DNA of 64,000 nucleotides, from assembly GCF_024834045.1 (NCBI RefSeq), contig NZ_JANUXW010000003.1, forward strand, positions 186,001-250,000, given 5' to 3'. The position numbers and the translations under genes are program-made. The notes below the pieces were generated by a model that saw only the letters and a program-made list of their open reading frames with translations, had not been told where the DNA came from and did no database searches. How positions within the stretch are numbered: the first letter of the stretch is position 1; the number at the start of each line of letters is the position of its first letter. Source of the stretch: Neisseria montereyensis (GTDB lineage Bacteria; Pseudomonadota; Gammaproteobacteria; Burkholderiales; Neisseriaceae). Shown here in pieces: positions 27,227 to 35,439 of this stretch.

Positions 27227-27565
27227 TTATTCGTTTTCTGTTTCCGGCGGATCGATAAGCAGCCGCTCGACGGCCTGACCTTGCACCAGATCTTGATCAA
27301 GAATGTCTTGTAAGTCTTCTTCATCAACATAAGTGTACCAACGACCCTCCGGATAAATCACCATCAGCGGGCCTGATTCGCAACGGCCGAGACAGCCGGT
27401 TTGGGTGATGCGTAGTTTGCCGGGGCCGATTAAACCCATTTTTTTGGCATTGCCCCGAATAAAATCAATGGCCGTTGTTGCTTCATCGTTGTCGTTACAA
27501 CTTTGTTTGCAGGCATCGTGGCGGGCATTGGCACAAATAAATAAATGGCGGTCGAAGTAGCTCAT
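27227..27565 (-). CDS. Thioredoxin-like [2Fe-2S] ferredoxin
   Basis: 112 residues. Four cysteines fit a [2Fe-2S] thioredoxin-like ferredoxin: Cys11 and either Cys19 or Cys23 in FICANARHDACKQSC, and Cys58/Cys62 in TQTGCLGRCESGP. The C-terminus has YPEGRWYTYVDEEDL. Such proteins act as small electron carriers; the partner is not known. A DUS lies between it and the hydrolase gene. Confidence 0.88.
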   Translation of the reverse strand: MSYFDRHLFICANARHDACKQSCNDNDEATTAIDFIRGNAKKMGLIGPGKLRITQTGCLGRCESGPLMVIYPEGRWYTYVDEEDLQDILDQDLVQGQAVERLLIDPPETENE

Positions 27566-27617
27566 ATTTTTTGCCTTCTGTTTCGGTGTGCGGCGTTTCA
27601 GACGGCCTTAAGCCGGA

Positions 27618-28406
27618 TTACAGATAAAAATGTTTGCCGTTATTTTGGTTATTGGCTTTTAAGGCCGATAGCATTTCTTTGAAATTAAGATCATATTGTA
27701 TCGTTAATTTTTCGGCCCGTTTTTTAAGTTTGTCGATATTTTGTTCTTTGGGACTGCTTTGAAATGCGATAACGGCAACATTGCCATGACTTTCGGCGGG
27801 CAGTTCTAAAACACGGCCTTCAAAAACGTTTAGCAGACGTTCGACAAAGCGCTGGTAACGGCGGTCGCCGCTCCACCAGTTGGTCACGAAAATGCCGTTT
27901 TCGGAAAGTGCTTGTCGGCAGTCTTCAAAAAATGGTTCTGCCACCAGAGCATCAATAATCTGCTCGCCGTCGAATCCGTCGGTTAGAATCACATCGGTAC
28001 TGCCGCGCATGGTTTTAATATATTCGGCACCATCGGCTTCGATAATTTCAAAATGCTCATCTTCAAAAGGCAGCTCGAAGAGATTGCGGGCAACATTAAT
28101 CACTTGCGGATTGATATCAATCGCGGTTTGCCGTGTATTCGGCAGATAGGCATCAATCCATCTGGCGAAAGAACCGCCGCCAAGTCCGATTTGCGTAATG
28201 TGGCGGGGCTGATCGTTAAATAGCAACCAACCCATCATAGCCCGGCTGTATGACAATACCAGCTCGGCAGGGTGGTCAAGGTTCATCGAACTTTGTACGG
28301 TGGCGCTGCCTAAATGTAATGAGCGTATATTGCCTGTTTCGGAAATACCGACTTCGGGCAATTCGTTTCTTTGCGCCCGTAGGCGGCGGTAAGGATGATG
28401 GGCCAT
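27618..28406 (-). CDS. Spermidine synthase-like protein
   Basis: 262 residues from the preferred start MAHHPYRRLRAQRNELPEVG. The polyamine aminopropyltransferase/SAM fold is visible: ITQIGLGGGSFARWIDAYLPN (motif I), TAIDINPQVINVARNLF, IIEADGAEYI, and DVILTDGFDGEQI in place of the catalytic Asp region. Many Neisseria members are annotated spermidine synthase, but catalytic identity is uncertain. I reject the 29-residue upstream extension, which contains a DUS and does not match the family. Confidence 0.75.
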   Translation of the reverse strand: MAHHPYRRLRAQRNELPEVGISETGNIRSLHLGSATVQSSMNLDHPAELVLSYSRAMMGWLLFNDQPRHITQIGLGGGSFARWIDAYLPNTRQTAIDINPQVINVARNLFELPFEDEHFEIIEADGAEYIKTMRGSTDVILTDGFDGEQIIDALVAEPFFEDCRQALSENGIFVTNWWSGDRRYQRFVERLLNVFEGRVLELPAESHGNVAVIAFQSSPKEQNIDKLKKRAEKLTIQYDLNFKEMLSALKANNQNNGKHFYL

Positions 28407-28505
28407 AAGTGATTGTGTGTAGGAAAAGGGTATTTTAATACAGTTTGTATTGATTTGAATGGATTTCAGACGGCCTTTGCAAGCGTAAGTCAAACCATAA
28501 CTGAA

Positions 28506-28550
28506 TATGTGTGAAACAGCGTTTAAAAAAGGGAAGCTGTTTCACACATA
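28506..28550 (-). terminator. Terminator after the thioesterase gene
   Basis: TATGTGTGAAACAGC at 28506-28520 and GCTGTTTCACACATA at 28536-28550: a perfect 15-bp stem just past the thioesterase stop on the minus strand. Confidence 0.75.
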
Positions 28551-28561
28551 TAAACGGCTGC

Positions 28562-29059
28562 TTATTTTGGGAAGGCATCACACTCAGTGGTTGTTTGCTC
28601 GGCCTGTAAACGCAGTATTTTACGTTTTTCGGCAGCTTCAAAACGACAGTGCTGTAATTCTGTTGTCAGTTCAAGCGGTGGTACGGGTACAGGTTTACCA
28701 TCATGCATGGCAACCATGGTGAAATAGCAGCTGTTGGTGTGGCGGGTTGTGCGGTCGTGTATGTTTTGTGATTCGACACGGATACCGATTTCCATAGAAG
28801 TACGGCCTACATGGTTCACACTGGCTAAGAAAGTCACCAACTCGCCAACATGGATAGGTTCTTTAAAGGTGACTTTATCTACGGAAAGGGTAACGCAGTA
28901 ATGACCGCTGTAACGGCTGGCACAAGCATAGGCTACTTGGTCGAGCAATTTGAGCAAATCGCCACCGTGCACATTGCCGGTAAAGTTGGCCATGTCGGGT
29001 GTCATTAAAACAGACATTTGTAATTCATGTTGTAGGGCGGTAGGGGTATGTATATCCAT
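28562..29059 (-). CDS. Hotdog-fold acyl-CoA thioesterase
   Basis: 165 residues. Motifs of the YciA/BFIT-type acyl-CoA hydrolases are clear: MTPDMANFTGNVHGGDLLKLLDQVAYACASRYSG, with the catalytic Asn/Asp region, then SVDKVTFKEPIHVGELVTFLASVNHVGRTSMEIGIRV. The family hydrolyses fatty acyl-CoA in the cytoplasm. The ending adds a charged helix (AAEKRKILRLQAEQTTT). Monocistronic by spacing. Confidence 0.88.
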   Translation of the reverse strand: MDIHTPTALQHELQMSVLMTPDMANFTGNVHGGDLLKLLDQVAYACASRYSGHYCVTLSVDKVTFKEPIHVGELVTFLASVNHVGRTSMEIGIRVESQNIHDRTTRHTNSCYFTMVAMHDGKPVPVPPLELTTELQHCRFEAAEKRKILRLQAEQTTTECDAFPK

Positions 29060-29418
29060 AATTAATCATTCTTTCGTTTTTTGGTAGAGTGGTTTGAGAC
29101 GGTTTCGTATTATTTGAAAGACTCTTTGAATATATAGAAGCCGTCGATTTTCATAATATAGTGCCAAATGTATATTTTTCCATCTCAAGCAATGTTTTTA
29201 GGATTGTGTTGTATAAATTTTATTTTAAATATTTTTTATTGGGTCGAATTTTAAAGGGTAGGGTGGTAGCTTTAAATAAAATTTAATTAAATACAATTGC
29301 TTAAATGTTTCAGACGGCCTTTAGGCCGTCTGAAAGTTTATCCGCAACAAAGAGCAGGGCTAAATTTATACCTAGCATATGGCTCCCGCAATAGCAAAAA
29401 TTAATGAATCACATATTT
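29060..29418. other. AT-rich intergenic region with an inverted DUS pair
   Basis: About 360 bases without a gene. It holds TTTCAGACGGCCT at 29308-29320 and AGGCCGTCTGAAA at 29323-29335, separated by only two bases, a likely terminator. The rest is AT-rich with no ORF. Confidence 0.6.
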
Positions 29419-29925
29419 TTATTTTTGTGATGCGATTAGGGTTTGTAGCGCACGGCTATTGTTGATAATACTGCCGCTGTCTTGAATAGGCAGAACAGTT
29501 TCGGCAATTAGTAAATTAACAGGCCGTCCGGCATGCAGGCTCATGCGCATTTCTGCCGGTGTAAATGCCAATTGGCGTGAAGCGGCAAATGCACGGGCGC
29601 GGCGGTTGGCTGTTTGCAGCATGGGCAATAGGGTGATATCAAGATGGAAGCGGCGTACACCCAATACGATAATCCGTGCTGCAAACCAATCGGCTTCTTC
29701 GGTAAAAACTTCCGGGCTGCGGTCGCTGAAATCATGCCGCATCGCTGCGATTAGGGTGGCTACGGTGCGGATTTGCGGCAGCAGGGATTCACTGATTTGA
29801 ATACCTTGTGTTTGTGGTACACCGGGGGCGCATAAATCGGGGCGGTGTATATTGCTGTCGGCAATAATATGGATGGTTTGCAAAGGCTCGGTTTTCGGTG
29901 GTGTAGGCAATGTTGCGGGTTTCAT
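29419..29925 (-). CDS. Uncharacterised protein
   Basis: 168 residues from ATG at 29925, chosen because AGGAG lies nine to ten bases upstream; an earlier Met 13 codons upstream lacks this. The N-terminus is proline-rich (MKPATLPTPPKTEPLQ). A helical, arginine-rich middle (TANRRARAFAASRQLAFT) and ARIIVLGVRRFHLDI follow. No signal peptide or membrane helix, and no family recognised. A hairpin and a terminator-like stem sit in its leader. Confidence 0.6.
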   Translation of the reverse strand: MKPATLPTPPKTEPLQTIHIIADSNIHRPDLCAPGVPQTQGIQISESLLPQIRTVATLIAAMRHDFSDRSPEVFTEEADWFAARIIVLGVRRFHLDITLLPMLQTANRRARAFAASRQLAFTPAEMRMSLHAGRPVNLLIAETVLPIQDSGSIINNSRALQTLIASQK

Positions 29926-29970
29926 TTTAATTTGCTCCTGCGGTATGTGGGGGACAGGCGGCAAAGCAAT

Positions 29971-30000
29971 AAAAAGGCCGCCTGATTTTCGGGCGGCTTC
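29971..30000 (-). terminator. Terminator-like stem in the leader of the 168-residue gene
   Basis: On the minus strand GAAGCCGCC and GGCGGCC around CGAAAATCA is followed by TTTTTATT, about 45 bases before the start at 29925. It could end transcripts from upstream or act as an attenuator. Confidence 0.55.
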
Positions 30001-30050
30001 TTTTCGCGTTTGCTTGGGTTATCTGTATGGTTTCAGACAAGCGCAAAAGA

Positions 30051-30072
30051 GTACCGCACGTTTGTGTGGTAC
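30051..30072. repeat. Hairpin upstream of the terminator-like stem
   Basis: GTACCGCAC at 30051-30059 and GTGTGGTAC at 30064-30072 pair with one mismatch. Confidence 0.5.
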
Positions 30073-30206
30073 CAATAAAAATAAGCAAAGGGGCGAATGT
30101 TTAATGTTTTCATAAGTGGGCATTAGAAAGGAATATGGCTATATTGTCAACATTTTTTTCATTTTCGGGGAATAGGGTGGATTTCCCGTTTCGCCGGATA
30201 GATGGT

Positions 30207-30827
30207 TTATTCACCCCATTTGGGCATTAATGTATGAGGGATATGTAGTTGGTCAAGAATTCGGGCAACCACAAAATCAATCAAATCATCAATGGTTTGC
30301 GGATGATGGTAAAAACCGGCCGCCGGCGGCAGAATCACCGCGCCTAGACGAGAGAGTTTGAGCAGGTTTTCCAGATGAAGAGTGGAAAGCGGGGCTTCTC
30401 TCGGTACAATCACCAATGGGCGGCGTTCTTTTAAGCATACATCGGCGGCACGCTCGATAAGATGATCGGAAGTTCCGTGTGCCACGGCGGCAACAACACC
30501 CATACTGGCCGGACAGATAATCATGGCATCGGCAGGATTGGTGCCGGAAGCGGGCGGGGCAAACCATTCGTCTTTACCAAACACGCGCAGTTGGGTAGGG
30601 CGGACATTAAATTTTTCGCATAATAAAGTTTGGCAGGCCGCTGCGGAAGCGGGCAGGGTAAGGCTCATTTCTTGTTGTGCAACAACTTGCGCGGCTTGCG
30701 AATATAAAAGCCATACTGTTTTTCCACTTTGCAACAGGCACTCTAATAACCTTATACCGTAAGGCATACCGGATGCGCCGGTTAGCGCTAGCGTAACGGT
30801 TTGAATCGGATGGGGATATTTGCTCAT
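30207..30827 (-). CDS. ubiX: Flavin prenyltransferase UbiX
   Basis: 206 residues. It joins dimethylallyl phosphate to FMN to make prenyl-FMN, the cofactor of the UbiD decarboxylase in ubiquinone synthesis. The N-terminal TVTLALTGASGMPYGIRLLE, PASMGVVAAVAHGTSDHLIERAADV and RRPLVIVPREAPLSTLHLENL are family blocks. Length fits. It is the last of a short minus-strand run; a DUS pair (30,887-30,924) lies between it and folB. Confidence 0.95.
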   Translation of the reverse strand: MSKYPHPIQTVTLALTGASGMPYGIRLLECLLQSGKTVWLLYSQAAQVVAQQEMSLTLPASAAACQTLLCEKFNVRPTQLRVFGKDEWFAPPASGTNPADAMIICPASMGVVAAVAHGTSDHLIERAADVCLKERRPLVIVPREAPLSTLHLENLLKLSRLGAVILPPAAGFYHHPQTIDDLIDFVVARILDQLHIPHTLMPKWGE

Positions 30828-30886
30828 ATGGTTTGGCCTATGATTTCAATAAGAATAGGGAACTCGATACGATACGGTATTGTATA

Positions 30887-30924
30887 AGGCCGTCTGAAAA
30901 TATGATTAGGGTTTCAGACGGCCT
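30887..30924. terminator. Inverted DUS pair between folB and ubiX
   Basis: AGGCCGTCTGAAA and TTTCAGACGGCCT across a loop of about ten bases, in the folB-ubiX intergenic gap. Confidence 0.7.
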
Positions 30925-30971
30925 TTAATCAAATAATCAAATCGGTTTGCTTGAGTCATAAAGAATTTTAT

Positions 30972-31328
30972 TTAACCATTATCAACACTGCGTTCGATTT
31001 CAATACCGACTTCACGAACATCGGGCAAAATGCCGGGTTTGACAATGCGGACTTTCACCCATTGCGCACTAAAATCTTGTAAAACAAGTTCGGCAATGTG
31101 TTCCGCCAGTGCTTCCAATAGCAGAAATTCCTGTACTTTCAAACTATTGCGTACCGTTTCGCATACGTCGGCATAATGAATGGTATGGTTGATATTATCG
31201 TCTGCCGCAGATTTTTCCGGTATGCCTATGGTTAAATCCAATATCAGGGTTTGTTTGCGTGTGCGCTCCCAGTCATATAAACCGATAAGCGTATCGGCTT
31301 TAATGCCGTGTAAAAAGATTTTATCCAT
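30972..31328 (-). CDS. folB: Dihydroneopterin aldolase
   Basis: 118 residues. It cleaves dihydroneopterin to 6-hydroxymethyl-dihydropterin and glycolaldehyde in folate synthesis. MDKIFLHGIKADTLIGLYDWERTRKQTL has the conserved start, HYADVCETVRNSL the substrate site, and LLEALAEHIAELVL with the conserved Glu. The KPGILPDVREVGIEIER ending is typical. It is divergent from plsY, with 64 bases between. Confidence 0.94.
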   Translation of the reverse strand: MDKIFLHGIKADTLIGLYDWERTRKQTLILDLTIGIPEKSAADDNINHTIHYADVCETVRNSLKVQEFLLLEALAEHIAELVLQDFSAQWVKVRIVKPGILPDVREVGIEIERSVDNG

Positions 31329-31392
31329 TTTGTGTTACGCCGTTTTCACGTTAAAATCACGGTTTATTTTAAAACAAACCAAAGATTCTGTA

Positions 31393-32022
31393 ATGTTTAA
31401 TTTGTTGGTTATTATCGGCGGCTATTTAATCGGCTCGCTTTCTTTTGCTGTCATTGTTTCCAAGTTTTACGGAATGGCAGATCCGCGTACTTATGGTTCC
31501 GGCAACCCGGGGGCGACTAACGTATTAAGAAGCGGTAGGAAAAAAGCGGCTGCATTTACTTTATTGGGGGATGCGCTCAAAGGGCTGTTCGCCGTTTTAT
31601 TGGCGCTTCACCTGCAAGATTTTTTTTCCTTAGATCATGTCACCATCGGCCTTGTGGGGGTTGCTGCATTGGTGGGCCATATGTGGCCGATTTTTTTCCG
31701 CTTTAAAGGCGGCAAAGGCGTTGCAACGGCTTTAGGCGTTTTATTGGCTTTATCATGGCCGACGGCACTGGTTTGCGCCGTTGTTTGGTTGGTGATGGCT
31801 TTTGGTTTCAGAGTGTCGTCTTTGGCGGCATTGGTGGCTACGGTTATCAGCCCGGTAGCCGCATATTTCTTCATGCCTTATTTGTCTTGGGTATGGAGTA
31901 CGGTGGCGATTGCCTTATTGGTACTGTATCGGCATAAAGAAAATATTCATAAATTGATTAAAGGTGAAGAAGGCAAAATCGGGGAGAAAGCCGGAACGGT
32001 AGATAAAACTGAGTCGGAATAG
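31393..32022 (+). CDS. plsY: Acyl-phosphate glycerol-3-phosphate acyltransferase PlsY
   Basis: 209-residue integral membrane enzyme, first acylation step of phospholipid synthesis. Family motifs: GSGNPGATNVLRSGRKKAA (about 36-54), GHMWPIFFRFKGGKGVATALG, and the late segment WVLYRHKENI-type loop (LVLYRHKENIHKLIKGEE). Five membrane helices are visible. The ATG at 31393 is chosen for the family N-terminus; the long upstream in-frame extension overlaps folB. Confidence 0.95.
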   Translation: MFNLLVIIGGYLIGSLSFAVIVSKFYGMADPRTYGSGNPGATNVLRSGRKKAAAFTLLGDALKGLFAVLLALHLQDFFSLDHVTIGLVGVAALVGHMWPIFFRFKGGKGVATALGVLLALSWPTALVCAVVWLVMAFGFRVSSLAALVATVISPVAAYFFMPYLSWVWSTVAIALLVLYRHKENIHKLIKGEEGKIGEKAGTVDKTESE

Positions 32023-32078
32023 AATAAAAGTAGTTTATATAAAAAATATTGATACAAAATAAAAAGGGGATATACAAA

Positions 32079-32603
32079 ATGGCATGGGGAGATGGAATTA
32101 AACCTGAAGATAAAATATATCAAAATCAAGGTAATGAAATAAACTTAGGCACATTAATGATGCTAGTGACCCTTTTCGTTATTGCAGTTTCGATAGCTTA
32201 TCTTGCATTTAGTAAATATCGTGAACGAGTGGAAATGGAGGAAGCTGCTAAGTATGCACAAAAGGCACTTATTGAATGGAATAAACAAATGAGTGAATCA
32301 ATGGCACGAGAAAATCGAAGAGTAGAAAAATTTAAAAATAGATTTATACCGCCAAAGCCATTATCAGAAATCAAGGTTCCTTATCCTGAGCTATCTAAAA
32401 TCAACGATGAACATGGAACCGTATTAGTAGAAGTAACTATAAGCAGATATGGTAGGCCTGAACGCGTAAAACTAGCAAAAACCAGCGGCTACGAACGACT
32501 GGATACGGCGGCACTAAAAACCATAGAAAATACAATGTTTGAACCTGCCAAAAAAGGATATGATCAAGTACCGTTTACGTATGTGATAGATATTCATTTT
32601 TAA
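32079..32603 (+). CDS. Membrane-anchored TonB C-terminal-domain protein
   Basis: 174 residues from ATG at 32079 (preceded by AAAAGGGG). One membrane segment (about 25-43: TLMMLVTLFVIAVSIAYLAF) is followed by a charged coiled coil (ERVEMEEAAKYAQKAL) and a TonB-C domain: GTVLVEVTISRYGRPERVKLAKTSGYERLDTAALKTI, ending YVIDIHF. It has no proline-rich arm and no ExbBD neighbours. Base use is more AT-rich than the plsY gene before it. It lies just upstream of the direct-repeat copy near dif. Confidence 0.8.
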   Translation: MAWGDGIKPEDKIYQNQGNEINLGTLMMLVTLFVIAVSIAYLAFSKYRERVEMEEAAKYAQKALIEWNKQMSESMARENRRVEKFKNRFIPPKPLSEIKVPYPELSKINDEHGTVLVEVTISRYGRPERVKLAKTSGYERLDTAALKTIENTMFEPAKKGYDQVPFTYVIDIHF

Positions 32604-32625
32604 TAGAAATTATTGCTTGAAAGGG

Positions 32626-32643
32626 ATAAATAATAATTCGCAT
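32626..32643 (+). repeat. Direct repeat of the dif left flank (copy 1)
   Basis: ATAAATAATAATTCGCAT, 18 bp, identical to 34029-34046. At the second copy it runs into the XerC arm of dif; here the dif core that should follow is replaced by TCGGAATAGTAAAAAATATG, so at most a vestige of a second dif. Confidence 0.75.
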
Positions 32644-32710
32644 TCGGAATAGTAAAAAATATGCCGGATACTAGATATTTGGTACAGAATTTTTATTAAG
32701 TTGATATATT

Positions 32711-33952
32711 TTAAGCGGTAGGCGTTTTCCGTAATTCAATAACGGTAATTTCCGGCCATACGCCTAATCTACCCGGAAAGGCAAGGTAACCGAAGCCTCG
32801 GTTTACATTTAATCTTTTGCCTTGTTCTTCGTACATTCCTGCCCAATATTTATATTGCCATGTTCCGGGACTCCATTTGATAAAGCCTTCGATTTCAATA
32901 CCTAGCTGCATACCATGAGTATGGCCGCTAAGCGTTAAATGAATGTTTTTGTTTTGTGGTAAAACAACATATTCCCAGTGGGTCGGATCGTGACTCATTA
33001 ATATTTTGAAGTCATTATCATCAACACCTTCAAGAGCTTTTTCTAAATCACCATGTTTGGAATAGTGGCCATAGCCCCAGTTTTCTACCCCCACTAAAGC
33101 AATTCTTTGCCCATCTTTTTCGAGATAGCGGTGCTCGTTTAGCAATAAATCCCAACCCATTTCTTTTTGCAATCGCTTAAAATCCTCAAAATTTTGGGCT
33201 TTTTCTTGAGGGCTGGTCCAGTTTGAATAATCGCCATAATCGTGATTGCCTAATGTTGAAAATACGCCGTCTCTAGCTCTGAGTTGGCCAAAAATATCTT
33301 TCCAAGGCAAAATTTCTGATGCGATATTATTAACAAGGTCTCCTGTAAACAAAATCACATCACTTTTTTGTTGGTTAATTAAATCAATACCATATTGAAT
33401 TTTTTCTCTATTATCAAAGCTGCCGCAATGAACATCTGATATTTGTGTGAGCGTATAGCCTTCAAAAGCTTCAGGCAGATCATCATAATAAAGGGTGTAT
33501 TTCCAGACTTTGTAGTTATATCTGCCTTTTGTAATGGCATAAATCATTGAAGCAAAAGGCACCATGGCTAAACCTAATGCCATCCAGCCAATGAATTTTC
33601 GTCTTGAGGGTAAAGAAGTTTTTGCATTGGGATTTGGTTTTTTACGGAATAAACGAATACAAATCCGTTGAATATCTTCTAAAAACAGCACTAAAGTAGC
33701 CGTGATAAGCATGAATAGCCAAATCACTAAAGCGGCAACGGAATATACTAGAATAGGATTCCAAATAGATTTAGCTCGGAATGTCCATTGCAAAATAAGA
33801 TTAAGCGGAATAATAATCGCAACTACCCAAAACAAGTAATACCATATTTTAGAAGCTTGCAGTGTTTTAAATACTTGGCTGACATAAAAAGATAGAATAA
33901 AACAAGCTGGAATAAATACTGTAAAAAAGTAGATCATCATTTTAGCGGCCAC
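32711..33952 (-). CDS. Membrane metallophosphoesterase (YkuE/YaeI-like)
   Basis: 413 residues. About four N-terminal membrane helices (to about residue 150) precede a calcineurin-like domain: TQISDVHCGSF (metal site 1), FTGDLVNN, STLGNHDYGDYSNW, ILMSHDPTHWEYV and LTLSGHTHGMQLG. Such proteins hydrolyse phosphoesters at the membrane; some act on lipid A precursors or UDP-sugars, but the substrate here is unknown. The gene is AT-rich compared with neighbours, and stands alone between the two 18-bp dif-flank repeats. Confidence 0.88.
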   Translation of the reverse strand: MAAKMMIYFFTVFIPACFILSFYVSQVFKTLQASKIWYYLFWVVAIIIPLNLILQWTFRAKSIWNPILVYSVAALVIWLFMLITATLVLFLEDIQRICIRLFRKKPNPNAKTSLPSRRKFIGWMALGLAMVPFASMIYAITKGRYNYKVWKYTLYYDDLPEAFEGYTLTQISDVHCGSFDNREKIQYGIDLINQQKSDVILFTGDLVNNIASEILPWKDIFGQLRARDGVFSTLGNHDYGDYSNWTSPQEKAQNFEDFKRLQKEMGWDLLLNEHRYLEKDGQRIALVGVENWGYGHYSKHGDLEKALEGVDDNDFKILMSHDPTHWEYVVLPQNKNIHLTLSGHTHGMQLGIEIEGFIKWSPGTWQYKYWAGMYEEQGKRLNVNRGFGYLAFPGRLGVWPEITVIELRKTPTA

Positions 33953-34028
33953 ATATCACAACTAGTGAAGTGAATGATTATACTATGTAGATATGGCACA
34001 TCTGAACATGTAAAGATGGTAAAACAAT

Positions 34029-34046
34029 ATAAATAATAATTCGCAT
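34029..34046 (+). repeat. Direct repeat of the dif left flank (copy 2)
   Basis: ATAAATAATAATTCGCAT, identical to 32626-32643 and overlapping the first nine bases of dif. Confidence 0.75.
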
Positions 34047-34065
34047 AATGTATATTATGTTAAAT
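34038..34065 (+). other. dif: dif site (XerC/XerD chromosome dimer resolution site)
   Basis: 28-bp XerCD site. XerC arm AATTCGCATAA, centre TGTATA, XerD arm TTATGTTAAAT. From CGCATAA onward it matches the E. coli dif as I know it, base for base (24 of 24). It lies in an AT-rich gap between the metallophosphoesterase and ubiE, and strand composition flips within about 2 kb. This marks the replication terminus. In Neisseria, the gonococcal genetic island is known to use this site. Confidence 0.93.
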
Positions 34066-34080
34066 TTTATATTAGTAAAA

Positions 34081-34132
34081 AGAATCGGGCTGCTTTCAAT
34101 CTTACTTATTAATTAAGCAACCCGATTCTTTG
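34081..34132. terminator. Terminator beside dif, downstream of ubiE
   Basis: AGAATCGGG-CTGCTT and AAGCAA-CCCGATTCT pair around an AT loop. On the minus strand it follows ubiE by about 35 bases. Confidence 0.7.
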
Positions 34133-34167
34133 TACTCTTCCGTTTTCATTTATCCAATCAAAACGGT

Positions 34168-34905
34168 TTAATATTTTACGCCTTTATGCAAAGCCACGAC
34201 ACCGGCAGTCATATTATAGTAGTCCACACTGTCAAAGCCGGCATCCAACATCATTTGCTTGAGCGTTTCCTGATCAGGATGCATACGGATAGATTCGGCC
34301 AAATATTGGTAGCTGTCGGCATCTTTGGCAATCATTTTGCCCATCAATGGCAGTAGTTTGAACGAATATAAATCGTATGCCGGAGCCAACGGTTTGAATA
34401 CTTTGGAAAACTCAAGCACCAATAAAGTGCCGCCCGGTTTCAATACGCGGTACATTTCTTTCAATGCCGCTTCTTTGTGCGTCATATTGCGCAGGCCGAA
34501 TGCAACGGATACCAAGTTAAAATAATTGCTTGGAAACGGCAGTTTTTCGGCGTCGGCCAGTGATACCGGCAAAATTACGCCTTCGTTAAGCAAACGGTCA
34601 CGACCGACCGACAACATAGACGAGTTGATATCGGTAAGCCATACCTCGCCTTTATCCCCTACCCGTTTCGCCCAACCGCGCGACAAATCACCGGTACCGC
34701 CGGCAATATCCAATACCTTATCGCCTTTTTTTAGGTGTGCGGTATTAATCGTAAAATGCTTCCATGCCCGATGCAGGCCGCCGGACATGACATCGTTCAT
34801 AATGTCGTAATTTTTGGCTACGGAATGGAACACTTCGGCAACTTTTTTTGCTTTTTCACTTTCATCAATGGTTTTATAGCCAAAATGGGTTTTATTGTTG
34901 CTCAT
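34168..34905 (-). CDS. ubiE: Ubiquinone/menaquinone methyltransferase UbiE
   Basis: 245 residues. SAM-dependent C-methyltransferase of ubiquinone (and menaquinone) synthesis. It has [25 protein letters not shown], motif [31 protein letters not shown], and [15 protein letters not shown]. The ending [17 protein letters not shown] is the UbiE signature. The DUF971 gene lies 29 bases upstream on the same strand, a conserved proteobacterial pairing. Confidence 0.96.
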   Translation of the reverse strand: MSNNKTHFGYKTIDESEKAKKVAEVFHSVAKNYDIMNDVMSGGLHRAWKHFTINTAHLKKGDKVLDIAGGTGDLSRGWAKRVGDKGEVWLTDINSSMLSVGRDRLLNEGVILPVSLADAEKLPFPSNYFNLVSVAFGLRNMTHKEAALKEMYRVLKPGGTLLVLEFSKVFKPLAPAYDLYSFKLLPLMGKMIAKDADSYQYLAESIRMHPDQETLKQMMLDAGFDSVDYYNMTAGVVALHKGVKY

Positions 34906-34934
34906 GGTCAGGCTTTCTTAATAAAAAACTCAAA

Positions 34935-35303
34935 TTAAATCTTTGCAGAAGGATAGCGGGATGCGCCCGCCGCTTCGATTTTCTGTATATAGTCAGCCCA
35001 CATTGTATCGTATTCATGTGCTAATTTATACAGATAATCCCAATCGTATAAGCCGCTGTCGTGGCCGTCTGAAAAAGTGATTTTTAAAGCATACTGCCCT
35101 ACCGGTTCGATATTGTTTATCACCACATCGGCTTTACCTGTTTGCAGCATTTCCTGTCCGGGTGCGTGGCCGCGCACTTCGGCGCTGGGCGAATAAACCC
35201 GTAAATATTCGGCAGGCAGTTTTTTGACTTGGCCGTCGTATATTAAGGCAAGGGTTGAGCGGTTGTCTTGCAGGCGGATTTCCTGAGGGGGATTATGCTT
35301 CAT
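34935..35303 (-). CDS. DUF971-family protein
   Basis: 122 residues. The domain is the gamma-butyrobetaine hydroxylase N-terminal-like (DUF971) type: PQEIRLQDNRSTLALIYDGQ, LPAEYLRVYSPSAEVRGHAPGQ, QYALKITFSDGHDSGLYDWDYLY. A stand-alone copy upstream of ubiE is common in beta- and gammaproteobacteria. Function unknown; possible metal binding by the GHA and DGHDSG motifs. Confidence 0.9.
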   Translation of the reverse strand: MKHNPPQEIRLQDNRSTLALIYDGQVKKLPAEYLRVYSPSAEVRGHAPGQEMLQTGKADVVINNIEPVGQYALKITFSDGHDSGLYDWDYLYKLAHEYDTMWADYIQKIEAAGASRYPSAKI

Positions 35304-35439
35304 TTTAACGGTATTCGGGTTGGCATTGATAATGGGCTTATTCTACCAGTAATTTTTCAGACGGCCTTGAATAAATCATGCACCGCCTTATATTAAGTGG
35401 CTGTTTACTTGATTTTTTATTCATTCAAATGGAACACTA

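Noticed and set aside
29852-30115. Plus-strand frame of 87 codons overlapping the 168-residue gene
   Set aside because: It lies mostly opposite the better-supported minus-strand gene and contains the terminator stem.
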